From the NCBI GenBank assembly GCA_937995825.1, contig CALKJO010000020.1, positions 1-51,856 on the forward strand: a stretch of DNA of 51,856 nt. Reading direction: 5' to 3'. This stretch comes from an uncultured Anaerolineae bacterium. GTDB lineage: Bacteria > Chloroflexota > Anaerolineae > Aggregatilineales > Phototrophicaceae. The position numbers were made by a program, and so were the translations under genes. Below the pieces are notes generated by a model. The model did no database searches. It was not told where the DNA came from and saw nothing but the letters and a program-made list of their open reading frames with translations. Positions 42,352-50,540 of the stretch are shown in pieces (positions within the stretch are counted from its first letter, which is position 1; the number at the start of each line of letters is the position of its first letter).

Positions 42352-43641
42352 ATGACTAACCTTTCACTGCAATTCGAGCCGCTGTATCCTGATGTCCTGA
42401 ACGCCATCACCGGACTGCGCATCGTCGTCGACACGCTCCATATGGCGATCGGCGTCCATCCTGTCAGCGTCTATCTCAACCAGCCGGTCGAGATCGTCGT
42501 CGTGCTGCAAAACATGATCGACCAGGCGATGGATGTCAAAATCGGTCTCCAGCTGCCGACCCGCGATGCCAGCGGCAGACCCGTCCACATGATGACCCCC
42601 AAAAAAGTCATTGATGTGCAGATGAAACCGGGCGAAGTCGGCGTTGCCAGGCTTCCGGTCGTGCCGCTCGCCCCGACCATGCCGGGCGACCATCTGCCCA
42701 TCCGTGTTGCGGTGCGCCGGCGCTCGCGGAACGGCGCGCCTGTCCGCGCTCCGATTGGCGGCGCGCCCGCGTCGGCGCTGATGATCTCACCCTTCAAGCT
42801 CCAGGCGCTGCAAGACGTGGATTATGTCGAGCATTCGCCGGATAAATCGCCGGAGATCGTGACCGTGCCGTTCAGCCTCGCCCCGAAGCGGCTGCCGGCT
42901 GTCCCGCCTGACCTTAAGCCGACCTATGAGCCGATCTGGACAGCCGCCTTGATGGCGCAGGAGCGCGCCAACATCACCGCCAAGCTCAACGAAGCGCGCG
43001 TGGTCGCCGATGAACTGAGCCAAAGCCTGATCTATCCACCGATTCTGCGCGCGGTCGATGAGGTCTATGCCCAGCGCGGGCTGCCGCTCTATCCAGGCGA
43101 AGCGCGCGCGATTGCCAAGTGCCTGGCATACACGCTCGACGACAGCCTCGCCTTCGACTCGACCTTCCGTTTAGAAGAAGCACGCTGGTATCAGACGCTC
43201 TGCCAGGTGCTGGCGGCGGACGAGTCGGCGGTCAAGCTGGAGGCGGGCGCGCTGGTATCGCGCTATCTGTTCGAAGCGGCGATGTATGACGCGGTGCTGG
43301 TCGGTTTCGGGCTGATCCGCCCCCGCGTCCGCATCAATCTCGGCGACAAGACCGAGCGCGCCAATTACGCCAACAAGCTCGTGAACTGGCTGGCGGGGCT
43401 GGTCGAGCCGGATTTGAACTATGTCTATCTGCCGCTGGTGCTGGGCGGCGTGGTCGTCAATCACATCGTCGGCGGCAAGAACGATGATCCCTGGGAGCTG
43501 ATCGAGCAGCTCCGCGATGCCTACCGCGAGCGGATGCGCGTCGCGCACGGTGAGATCATAACCGTCTTTGACATGCTCGATAAGCTGCTGGCGCGCAGCG
43601 AGGACGAGCTGCGCCGCGCCCGCGTCATGCCGCGACGTTAG
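42352..43641 (+). CDS. Unknown protein, expanded paralog of the preceding gene
   Basis: A 429-aa protein with no named family. Residues ~1-35 and ~350-429 match the 142-aa neighbour, while the middle contains a beta-sandwich-like stretch (~38-125: VSVYLNQPVEIVVVLQNMID, MKPGEVGVARLPVVPLAPTM, DHLPIRVAVRRRSRNGAP), reminiscent of Ig-like or CARDB-type folds, and a helical segment (~190-330). There is no signal peptide or TM helix, which is unusual for an Ig-like fold. The two genes are almost certainly co-transcribed and their products may form a hetero-oligomer through the shared domain. Confidence 0.7.
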   Translation: MTNLSLQFEPLYPDVLNAITGLRIVVDTLHMAIGVHPVSVYLNQPVEIVVVLQNMIDQAMDVKIGLQLPTRDASGRPVHMMTPKKVIDVQMKPGEVGVARLPVVPLAPTMPGDHLPIRVAVRRRSRNGAPVRAPIGGAPASALMISPFKLQALQDVDYVEHSPDKSPEIVTVPFSLAPKRLPAVPPDLKPTYEPIWTAALMAQERANITAKLNEARVVADELSQSLIYPPILRAVDEVYAQRGLPLYPGEARAIAKCLAYTLDDSLAFDSTFRLEEARWYQTLCQVLAADESAVKLEAGALVSRYLFEAAMYDAVLVGFGLIRPRVRINLGDKTERANYANKLVNWLAGLVEPDLNYVYLPLVLGGVVVNHIVGGKNDDPWELIEQLRDAYRERMRVAHGEIITVFDMLDKLLARSEDELRRARVMPRR

Positions 43642-43651
43642 CAATAACAGG

Positions 43652-44707
43652 CTAAAGCTGCTCAAGCACCTGGACGATGCGCATACTGGCGCTTCCATCT
43701 CCGTAAAGATTCGGGTGTGCCGCAGGAGTACGGCTGAGCGCTTGGTGCGCGCCGTCAACGATAGCGGCGATATCCGCCCCGACGACGCGATTCCATCCCG
43801 CAGCTACCGTTTCTGTCCATTCCGTTTCATCGCGGAGTGTGACGCATGGGACTGCCAGGGCATATGCCTCTTTTTGCAATCCACCGCTGTCCGTCAGCAC
43901 AAGCCGGGCGTGGCTGGTCAGCGATATCATGTCGAGATAACCCACCGGCGGGATCGCCCGGACATTGGCGGGCAGAGTCAGCCCGTGCGCTTCAACGTTC
44001 TTGCGCATTCGTGGATGCGCAGGCAGCACAATCAGAGTCTCCAACTGCTCAAATGCCGCCAGAATCGCGCGCAGCGCGTCAGCGCTGTCCGTATTGGCGG
44101 GACGGTGGATGGTCGCCAGAAAGTAAGACTTCGGAGTCAGTCCGTAAGCAGTCAGCGCGCGATCGCCGGCGCGTTCCCGATTTTGCAGCAGTGCGTCGAT
44201 CATGACATCGCCAACAAGAAAGACGTTCTCGCTGATTCCTTCATTGGTTAGGTTCTCGACCGCAGTCTGCGTCGGGCAGAATAACGCTGTGCTGACGTGA
44301 TCAGCGACGATGCGGTTGTTTTCCTCCGGCATCGCTCGGTTGAAACTGCGCAGCCCGGCTTCGACATGCGCCACTGGCACATTCAACGCCCGACCAACCA
44401 GCGCGCCCGCCAGTGTCGAATTGGTGTCCCCATAGATCACGATCCAATCCGGCTGATACGCCTGGACTGCCGGTTGCAAGCGCAGAATCATCTGTGCCAC
44501 CTGTTCGAGATTGGACAGCGCCCCGATACCGAGATTCATGTCCGGTTTAGGAATGCCGAGTTCCTCAAAGAAGATGTCGCTCATGTCCACGTCGTAATGC
44601 TGCCCGGTATGAATCAGACATTCTTCATGACGCTGGCGCAGCACACGGCATACCGGCGCGATTTTGATGAACTGGGGGCGAGCACCGACAATCGAGAGGA
44701 CTCGCAT
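43652..44707 (-). CDS. wecB: UDP-N-acetylglucosamine 2-epimerase (non-hydrolysing)
   Basis: A 351-aa enzyme that interconverts UDP-GlcNAc and UDP-ManNAc for cell-surface polysaccharide synthesis. The family start VGARPQFIKIAPVCRVL and HTGQHYDVDMSDIFF are present, as are the catalytic residues: Asp94 (IYGDTNST), Glu116 (HVEAGLRS), Glu128/129 (MPEENNR), and His in ATIHRPANT. LTDSGGLQKEAYALAVPCVT closes the nucleotide site. Length matches the family. ATG 44707 with GGTGG upstream is preferred over in-frame starts further out. No ManNAc dehydrogenase or glycosyltransferase is adjacent. Confidence 0.96.
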   Translation of the reverse strand: MRVLSIVGARPQFIKIAPVCRVLRQRHEECLIHTGQHYDVDMSDIFFEELGIPKPDMNLGIGALSNLEQVAQMILRLQPAVQAYQPDWIVIYGDTNSTLAGALVGRALNVPVAHVEAGLRSFNRAMPEENNRIVADHVSTALFCPTQTAVENLTNEGISENVFLVGDVMIDALLQNRERAGDRALTAYGLTPKSYFLATIHRPANTDSADALRAILAAFEQLETLIVLPAHPRMRKNVEAHGLTLPANVRAIPPVGYLDMISLTSHARLVLTDSGGLQKEAYALAVPCVTLRDETEWTETVAAGWNRVVGADIAAIVDGAHQALSRTPAAHPNLYGDGSASMRIVQVLEQL

Positions 44708-44743
44708 CAACCACCCTGCGCTGATTACAAAGATAAGCACCGA

Positions 44744-44757
44744 CTATAATATTATAG
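44744..44757. promoter_or_regulatory. 14-bp perfect AT palindrome with TATAAT on both strands
   Basis: CTATAATATTATAG is a perfect palindrome, so a TATAAT is readable in each direction. On the minus strand it would serve wecB, about 40 bases upstream of its ATG. It could also be a dyad operator. Confidence 0.35.
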
Positions 44758-44876
44758 CGCGTTTTCATGCGGCGGTGATGCTGAGCAGGCTGCGCGCCTG
44801 TTCCAGCCCCCGTTTACAACCCCCAATCCAGATAATACGTAGATGAGTCATCAACCGAATATCAGACTGACCGTTG

Positions 44877-44882
44877 TATAAT
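44877..44882 (+). promoter_or_regulatory. -10 element for the Get3/ArsA-like gene
   Basis: A perfect TATAAT lies 27 bases before the ATG at 44910. A start near 44889 leaves a short leader containing GAGGGAG. No convincing -35. Confidence 0.5.
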
Positions 44883-44909
44883 CTGAATCGAAATTGTGAG
44901 GGAGTTCAC

Positions 44910-46088
44910 ATGCGTGTCATCGTGCATACCGGCAAAGGCGGCGTTGGCAAAACCAGCGTCTCCGCCGCCACCGCGCTGCGCTGCGCCCAGCGCGGCTTGA
45001 AAACTATCGTCCTCAGCACCGATACGGCGCACAGCCTGGGCGACTCGCTGCAGGTCGAGATCGGACCCGAACCCGTCGAGATTTACCCCAATCTCTGGGC
45101 GCAGGAAGTCGATGCCCGCTATTCGATGGACAAATACTGGGGGCGCATCCAGAAATACATGGCGGCGCTCTTCACCCGCCAGGGCGTGCAGGACATCGTC
45201 GCCGAAGAAGTCACCATCCTGCCTGGTCTGGAAGAAGGCGCGCACCTGCTCTGGATCAACCAGTATGTCCAGCAGGGCAATTACGATGTGCTGATCGTCG
45301 ATGCCGCCCCGACCGCCGAGACGCTGCGCCTGCTCAGCCTGCCCGACGTGACGCGCTGGTGGTTCGACCGTGTGCTGACGCTGACGCGCGGCGCCGCCCG
45401 GATTCTGCGCCCGATCGGGCGTGTGCTGGGGCGCGGTGAGACCAACATCCCCGAACCCGATGCCTGGGACGACGTGGAGAACCTGTTCGCCACTCTCGAC
45501 AAAGTCCGCCAACTGCTGACCAACCCCAGCATTGCCAGCATCCGCCTGGTGGTCAACCCGGAGCGCATGGTCATCAAAGAGACCCAGCGCACCTATACCT
45601 ACCTGAATCTCTACGGCTATGCCACCGACGCGATCATCTGCAACCGCATCATCCCCGATGAGGTGACCGATCCCTATTTCGCGCCGTGGAAAGCCAGCCA
45701 AGCGGGTAATATCGCCTTCATTCAGGAGGCGTTCGGCGAGCTGCCGATGCTCAAAGCGCCGCTCTTTGGCGGCGAAGTCGGCGGGCTGGACTCGCTGCGG
45801 CGGCTGGGCGACGCGCTCTATGCGCACCACGACCCGGCAACCCAGCTTTTCAACGGCAAAACCCATCGCATCGAGCAGGGCGCGGACGGCTATCAACTGC
45901 TCGTCCCGCTGCCGTTCGCCAGCAAGCAGGATTTGGACATCTACCGCTCCCGCGACGAACTGACGCTGCGCGTCGGTCCCTACCGGCGCAATATCGTGCT
46001 GCCGCACAGCCTGTGGGACTTAGAAATCGCGGATGCGCGGTTTGAAGAGTCGACCCTTCACATCCAGTTCGCCAAAAATCCCGCTTAG
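44910..46088 (+). CDS. Get3/ArsA-family ATPase with C-terminal Hsp20-like domain
   Basis: A 392-aa SIMIBI ATPase. The deviant Walker A is GKGGVGKTS (8-16) with the signature Lys9; switch I is LSTDTAHSLGDSL, and VLIVDAAPTAETLRLLSLP holds switch II. The C-terminal ~70 residues (LLVPLPFASKQDLDIYRSRD, LTLRVGPYRRNIVLP) form an Hsp20/alpha-crystallin-like beta-sandwich known in bacterial ArsA-like proteins. The family includes arsenite-pump ATPases and Get3 targeting factors; there is no arsB or arsR nearby and I see no ArsA-type metal-site cysteines, so arsenic export is unlikely. A chaperone or membrane-protein-targeting role is more plausible. GAGGGAG precedes the ATG. The UbiB kinase follows 28 bp later. 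Confidence 0.9.
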   Translation: MRVIVHTGKGGVGKTSVSAATALRCAQRGLKTIVLSTDTAHSLGDSLQVEIGPEPVEIYPNLWAQEVDARYSMDKYWGRIQKYMAALFTRQGVQDIVAEEVTILPGLEEGAHLLWINQYVQQGNYDVLIVDAAPTAETLRLLSLPDVTRWWFDRVLTLTRGAARILRPIGRVLGRGETNIPEPDAWDDVENLFATLDKVRQLLTNPSIASIRLVVNPERMVIKETQRTYTYLNLYGYATDAIICNRIIPDEVTDPYFAPWKASQAGNIAFIQEAFGELPMLKAPLFGGEVGGLDSLRRLGDALYAHHDPATQLFNGKTHRIEQGADGYQLLVPLPFASKQDLDIYRSRDELTLRVGPYRRNIVLPHSLWDLEIADARFEESTLHIQFAKNPA

Positions 46089-46116
46089 GGATTGAGCCGA
46101 GTTCGCAAGGATCGCT

Positions 46117-47985
46117 ATGGCTGCCACCTTTCAACCGCCGGTTCGGAAACCGGTCTCTCCGAACGGACATGCGCCGTCTGCGCCCCATCTGCCGCAGCCG
46201 ACCCACGCCGACGGACGCCCAAACACGCGCTACGTCCGCGAATATCTGCGGACGATGCAGAAAACGCGCCGGCGCTCGCTGCGCATGCAGATTCGCTTCA
46301 TCCGCGTGATCTGGCACTTCGCGCTGCTGTTTGCGCGGCTGCTCTTCTGGCATCTGCTGGTACAGCGCTATTTCCCCGAGATGGTCGAGCGCGGCAATCT
46401 TCAGCGCTGGTCGAAATACGCGCGCCAGTTTCGCTATTTCGCCATCGATATGGGCGGACTCATGATCAAGCTCGGTCAGTTCATCTCGATGCGCGGCGAT
46501 GTGCTGCCTTTGGAGGTCATCAACGAGCTGGTCTCGCTGCGCGATGAAGTCCCCTCCGTCCCTTGGACGAAGATTCGCGCCATTGTCGAGCGCGAACTCG
46601 GCGCGATCCCGCTGCGCTTCAGCCGTTTCGACGAAACGCCGGTTGCGGCGGCGTCGCTGGGGCAGGTGCATCGCGCGCGCCTGCTCAACGGTGAGCGCGT
46701 GGTGGTCAAAGTGCAGCGCCCCGGCATTGCCGACATCTGCTACACCGACCTCTCCGCCATGTTCATCGTCGGCTACGTCGCCATGCGCTTCCGCTTCATC
46801 AACCGCCGCATGGACGTGATCGCCATGATCGAAGAGTTCGGGCGCGTCCTGCTCGAAGAGCTGTCCTATCGCAGGGAAGCCGACAATGCTGAGCGCTTCA
46901 CTCAGATTTTCCGCGATGATATGGGCGTCTACATCCCCGCTGTCTATCGCGAACACTCCACCGACTGCGTGATCACGATCGAAGACGTGACCAGCATCAA
47001 AATCGACGACTTCGCCGCCCTCGAAGCTGCCGGCATCGACCGCCGCGCCGTCGCCAAGCGCCTGATGGAGACCTATCTCAAGCAGATTTTTGAGGTTCGC
47101 TATTTCCATGCCGACCCGCATCCGGGCAATCTGTTCATCTACCCGCTCGATCAGGCGCAGGCGGAAGGGCAAGACGCCGGCGCAGGACGCCCCTTCTACC
47201 TGATCTTCATCGACTTCGGCATGACCGGCACGCTCACGCACAACATCGTCAACGGCTTGGTCGGGACGCTCAGCGCCGTCATCACCCGCGACAGCCGCAA
47301 GCTCATCGAAAGCTATGCCCAATTGGGCTTCCTGCTCCCCGGCGCTGACCTGGATCGCCTTGAAGAAGCCACGCGCGCCGTCTTCGACCAAATTTGGGGC
47401 ATGTCGATGCAGCAGATGTCCGCCATGAGCTTCGATACGATGGCGGAAGTCGGGGCGCAGTTCAACGATCTCCTGTTCGAGATGCCGTTTCAAGTCCCGC
47501 AGGACTTCATCTATCTAGGGCGCACGATCAGCATCCTCAGCGGCATGAGTACCACCCTTGATCCGACTTTCAACCCCTGGAGCGAAATGCAGCCGTATAC
47601 CCAGCGCCTGATCATGATGCGCGACGAGGACACCGGCACCGTGCTGGGATCGCCCTTCCTGGGCAGCCTGCTCAGCGGCAACGCGCCGCAGGCGCTTTTG
47701 AACATCGGGCAGACCATCCTCGGCATCGGGCAGAGCAGCAGTCGGGATGCCTTGGCGCGGCTGGAGCGCGGCGAGATCAAGCTCAAGGTTGATCCTTCTC
47801 CGGCGATGCAGCGCCAGCTCAACCGGCTCGAAGCCCGTGAACGCCGCACCTACCGCGCGATCATCTTCGGCAGCCTGATGATCACCACCACCCTGCTTTA
47901 CACCAACGGCGATCTTGTCCCCGCGCTGATCGGCGGCGGACTGACTGCGCTCGTCGGGCTGAACATGCTCTTCAATGGAGACTAG
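46117..47985 (+). CDS. ABC1/AarF/UbiB-family atypical kinase
   Basis: A 622-aa protein of the UbiB group. The invariant KxGQ motif lies in LMIKLGQFISMRGD (~114-127), the Ala-rich loop in VAAASLGQVHRARL, the catalytic Lys in VVVKVQRPG, the catalytic loop in YFHADPHPGNLF (~329-340), and the DFG equivalent in FIDFGMTG. Two hydrophobic C-terminal helices (~587-620) anchor it, as usual. Members support isoprenoid-quinone or lipid metabolism and have ATPase rather than ordinary protein-kinase activity. The ~90-residue N-terminus before the core is basic and partly membrane-interacting (HFALLFARLLFWHLL). Likely co-transcribed with the Get3-like gene; it meets the regulator gene tail to tail. Confidence 0.93.
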   Translation: MAATFQPPVRKPVSPNGHAPSAPHLPQPTHADGRPNTRYVREYLRTMQKTRRRSLRMQIRFIRVIWHFALLFARLLFWHLLVQRYFPEMVERGNLQRWSKYARQFRYFAIDMGGLMIKLGQFISMRGDVLPLEVINELVSLRDEVPSVPWTKIRAIVERELGAIPLRFSRFDETPVAAASLGQVHRARLLNGERVVVKVQRPGIADICYTDLSAMFIVGYVAMRFRFINRRMDVIAMIEEFGRVLLEELSYRREADNAERFTQIFRDDMGVYIPAVYREHSTDCVITIEDVTSIKIDDFAALEAAGIDRRAVAKRLMETYLKQIFEVRYFHADPHPGNLFIYPLDQAQAEGQDAGAGRPFYLIFIDFGMTGTLTHNIVNGLVGTLSAVITRDSRKLIESYAQLGFLLPGADLDRLEEATRAVFDQIWGMSMQQMSAMSFDTMAEVGAQFNDLLFEMPFQVPQDFIYLGRTISILSGMSTTLDPTFNPWSEMQPYTQRLIMMRDEDTGTVLGSPFLGSLLSGNAPQALLNIGQTILGIGQSSSRDALARLERGEIKLKVDPSPAMQRQLNRLEARERRTYRAIIFGSLMITTTLLYTNGDLVPALIGGGLTALVGLNMLFNGD

Positions 47986-47991
47986 ACTAGC

Positions 47992-48678
47992 TCACGGATT
48001 CATGAACCGGTAGCCGATCCCGCGCGACGTGATGATGTAGTCGGGCTTCTCCGGCTCGCGCTCGATCTTCTGCCGCAGATAGTGGACATACAGCTTGAGG
48101 CTGTCCACCGCGTCGGCGTATTCTTCACCCCACGCCTCGGTGACCAGCTCCGCGCGCGGCACAACCCGCCCCGCGTTGCGCACCAGCACCCCCAGCAGGC
48201 TGAATTCCTTCGGCGTCAGATGCCGCGTCTCGCTGCGCACGCAGACTTCGCGCGTCATGAAATTAATCCGAAATTCGCCGTTGTTGAAGCTCAATTCCTC
48301 GCTCATCGCCGGCTTGGGCGCGCGCCGCAGACGGGCGCGGATGCGCGAGACCAGCTCCTCATTATCATACGGCTTGGCGATGTGATCGTCCGCGCCCATC
48401 TCCAGCCCGCGCACGATGTCCTGCGTCTCGTCGCGCGCGGTCAGGAAGATGATCGGCACGTCCGATAACTCACGCAGCCGCCGGCACACTTCCCAACCGT
48501 CCATATCCGGCATCATGATGTCCAGCAGCACCAGATCGGGCTGATTGCGATAGGCTTTCTTCAGCCCCTCTTCGGCATTGGATGCCTTGATCACCTCAAA
48601 ACCGCGCCGTTCCAGCAAGATGCCGATCAACTGCACGGTCATCTCTTCATCATCGATGATCAGAATTTTTCCGCCCAT
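47992..48678 (-). CDS. OmpR/PhoB-family response regulator
   Basis: A 228-aa two-component response regulator. Receiver domain (1-120): acidic pair Asp10-Glu11, phosphoacceptor Asp53 (LLDIMMPDMDG), Thr80 (IIFLTARDE) and Lys102 (HIAKPYDNEE), all intact. The C-terminal winged helix (~135-226) has HLTPKEFSLLGVLVRNAGRV and SLKLYVHYLRQKIEREPEKP, ending in RGIGYRF. No histidine kinase is in the window, so its partner is elsewhere or it is an orphan. The upstream gap of about 165 bp is AT-rich near the start and should hold its promoter, but no clear element was identified. Confidence 0.96.
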   Translation of the reverse strand: MGGKILIIDDEEMTVQLIGILLERRGFEVIKASNAEEGLKKAYRNQPDLVLLDIMMPDMDGWEVCRRLRELSDVPIIFLTARDETQDIVRGLEMGADDHIAKPYDNEELVSRIRARLRRAPKPAMSEELSFNNGEFRINFMTREVCVRSETRHLTPKEFSLLGVLVRNAGRVVPRAELVTEAWGEEYADAVDSLKLYVHYLRQKIEREPEKPDYIITSRGIGYRFMNP

Positions 48679-48830
48679 GATCTTGCGCTTTACATTTCAC
48701 GATTCAAACGTCTTATTACACTAATTAAACCAAACTCCGCGCCGCTTGTCCAGCATATGAAAACGCGGACTGAGAACAGAAAGACTGAGGCGCAGATCGC
48801 GCCCCATCATCCGACCGATAGATAACACGA

Positions 48831-48850
48831 AAAAAGCCGATCCGATCAGC
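48831..48850 (-). terminator. Intrinsic terminator overlapping a stop codon
   Basis: On the minus strand GCTGA-TCGGA-TCGGC (5-bp stem, one G-T pair) is followed by six T. The TGA stop of the hydrolase gene is part of the left arm, so the transcript ends right after the coding sequence. Confidence 0.6.
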
Positions 48851-50393
48851 CGACGATGAAATCGGGCGCGATCAGCTCAGCGGCGCACGTCGAGTCCGGG
48901 CGCGTCATCGGATCATCCAGAAACCGCAGGACGATGCCAGCCGCGCAGTCGCCGGAGTCGAGCGTGACATGCCCCGCCCCGTCAATGCGGACATAAAACG
49001 ACGCGCTCAGCGTTTCGGCGGTCAGCGCGCCCCATTCCAGCGACGAAAACGGATCATAGCCCGCGCTCATGACCAGCGCGGGGATCGCGCTGAACACGGC
49101 GGCGGTTTCGAGGATATTCGCCTCGCCAACCAGCCAGTAGGCGCAGGTGGCGAACATCGAATCGGTCAGGCTGAGCAGGCTGGCGCGCAGCGGCTCCGGA
49201 AATGCGCCGGCGTAGCTCTGCGCGTTCATCTGGCTGTTGAAGCTGATCTCCTCGCGGCAGAGCATCGAATTGCGGACGCCCTCGCTGATGTCCATCATCC
49301 GCATCCCCGGAATGCGCGCCCCGAGTACGCGGAAATCGCCCTCCGCCATCCGGTCGATGAACAACGGCAGCAGCGGCAGCAATGCCTGATCCGCCATCGA
49401 ATCCAGCACAAGCTGAAGGAAGCTGTTGCCCGTCAGAGTGACGCTCAGCGGTTCGCCGCTGACCGGAAGCACTTGATACGTCAGCGGCTGGCGGTTGAGG
49501 CGATCAAACGTCGCGTAGAAGGTGGCTTCCAGATCGGGGTAAACGGCGGCGCACGCTGCATCGGCGGCGCAGTCGTCGAACAGCCGGCGCAGCGCAGCGC
49601 TGATCAGCCTGCCCTGCTCATCGATCAGGCTGGCGCGGGGCGGCTGCGGCGAGTCCAGGATGACGCTGCGGATGGCGATGGGCGAATCGCGCAGCGCCGT
49701 CAGCGCCAAGCGCGCTCCATAGCCGCTGGCGTAGAGGTTATACGTCGTGTAGCCCTTCTCGCGGCTGAGCCGGTCGCGGAAATCGGCAAGATCGGCGGCT
49801 GCCTGCGCGCTGTTATACGTGTTAAGCGCGTTGTTTTCATTGATCAGGCGGGCATAGCAGGCGCGCTCCGCCTGCGTGTAGCCGCCGTTGAGATCGATGC
49901 GCGATGCGCCGATGAAGGGATCGAGTTCTGGGCAGTCGAGCGAAGGGACGGAGTAGCCGACGCCGCGCCCGTCATACAGGATCAGGTCGCGGCGCTGGCG
50001 CAGCGGCGAATCGAGCCAGCTTTCGATCTGCATCAGCAGGCTTTCGCCCGGCTGATTCGCCAGGATGATCACGGGATTGGGGCGCGGCTGCTCGGTCTGA
50101 CGGGCGTAGAGGATGGCGAAGGCGATAGCGACCTCATAGCCGTTGGGGAGCAGATGATTTTCAGGTGAGATGGTGTAGCCGCATTCCATCGTCCCCAATT
50201 CGACTTCGCCATCGGGGATCGGGAATGGGCAGATATCCCATTCGATGCGCGGGATAGGTAAGGCGTTGGCGGGGTCTTGAGCGCGCAGGTCAGCCCCGCC
50301 GATCAGCAGCGCAGCGAGCAGCCCGATCCCGACGCCCCGCGTCAGCAGACGGGTGAGCAGCTCCAGGCATCCGGATTGAACTTCCACGTTCAC
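48846..50393 (-). CDS. Secreted alpha/beta-hydrolase (TAP-like) lacking the nucleophile Ser
   Basis: A 515-aa protein with a signal/anchor (GIGLLAALLIGGADLRA). The fold matches tripeptidyl-aminopeptidase-like (SlpD/TAP) hydrolases: DLILYDGRGVGYSVPSLDCP (family DQRGxGxS...CPE), TYNLYASGYGARLALTAL (family xxGxSYGTRLAL), and C-terminal ALVMSAGYDPFSS and IDGAGHVTL with the triad Asp and His. In the nucleophile elbow the Ser position is Gly224 (A-S-G-Y-G), and the oxyanion segment reads ILANQPGES instead of GGPG. It may be an inactive binding protein. The GTG at 50393 is the longest start; GTG at 50387 has better spacing from AAGGA. Confidence 0.85.
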   Translation of the reverse strand: MNVEVQSGCLELLTRLLTRGVGIGLLAALLIGGADLRAQDPANALPIPRIEWDICPFPIPDGEVELGTMECGYTISPENHLLPNGYEVAIAFAILYARQTEQPRPNPVIILANQPGESLLMQIESWLDSPLRQRRDLILYDGRGVGYSVPSLDCPELDPFIGASRIDLNGGYTQAERACYARLINENNALNTYNSAQAAADLADFRDRLSREKGYTTYNLYASGYGARLALTALRDSPIAIRSVILDSPQPPRASLIDEQGRLISAALRRLFDDCAADAACAAVYPDLEATFYATFDRLNRQPLTYQVLPVSGEPLSVTLTGNSFLQLVLDSMADQALLPLLPLFIDRMAEGDFRVLGARIPGMRMMDISEGVRNSMLCREEISFNSQMNAQSYAGAFPEPLRASLLSLTDSMFATCAYWLVGEANILETAAVFSAIPALVMSAGYDPFSSLEWGALTAETLSASFYVRIDGAGHVTLDSGDCAAGIVLRFLDDPMTRPDSTCAAELIAPDFIVG

Positions 50394-50491
50394 TGTCCTT
50401 CTGTGTCATATGCGTATTGATGTGGTTCAGGATAGCATGGACAGCCGGAAAGGAAAATGGGAGAGAAAGAGAAACGCTCACCTTGACGCAT

Positions 50492-50524
50492 AAAAAGCAT
50501 GGGGGGCGTCCATGTGGACACCCC
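50492..50524 (-). terminator. Probable terminator of the aminotransferase gene
   Basis: On the minus strand GGGG-T-GTCC and GGAC-G-CCCC form a stem with one internal mismatch and a 4-nt loop (50503-50524), then a run of five T begins six bases after the stem (50496-50492). It is placed 17 bases after the stop of the gene at 50541. Confidence 0.6.
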
Positions 50525-50540
50525 TGTCTTGCCCTCTTGC

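Noticed and set aside
45850..47493. 547-aa open frame on the minus strand opposite the UbiB kinase gene
   Set aside because: It lies wholly antisense to two well-recognised genes, is rich in His/Asp/Arg as expected from the complement of GC-rich codons, and has no family motif.
48969..50168. 399-aa plus-strand open frame opposite the alpha/beta-hydrolase
   Set aside because: Antisense to a gene with signal peptide and family motifs; no ribosome-binding site or recognisable domain.
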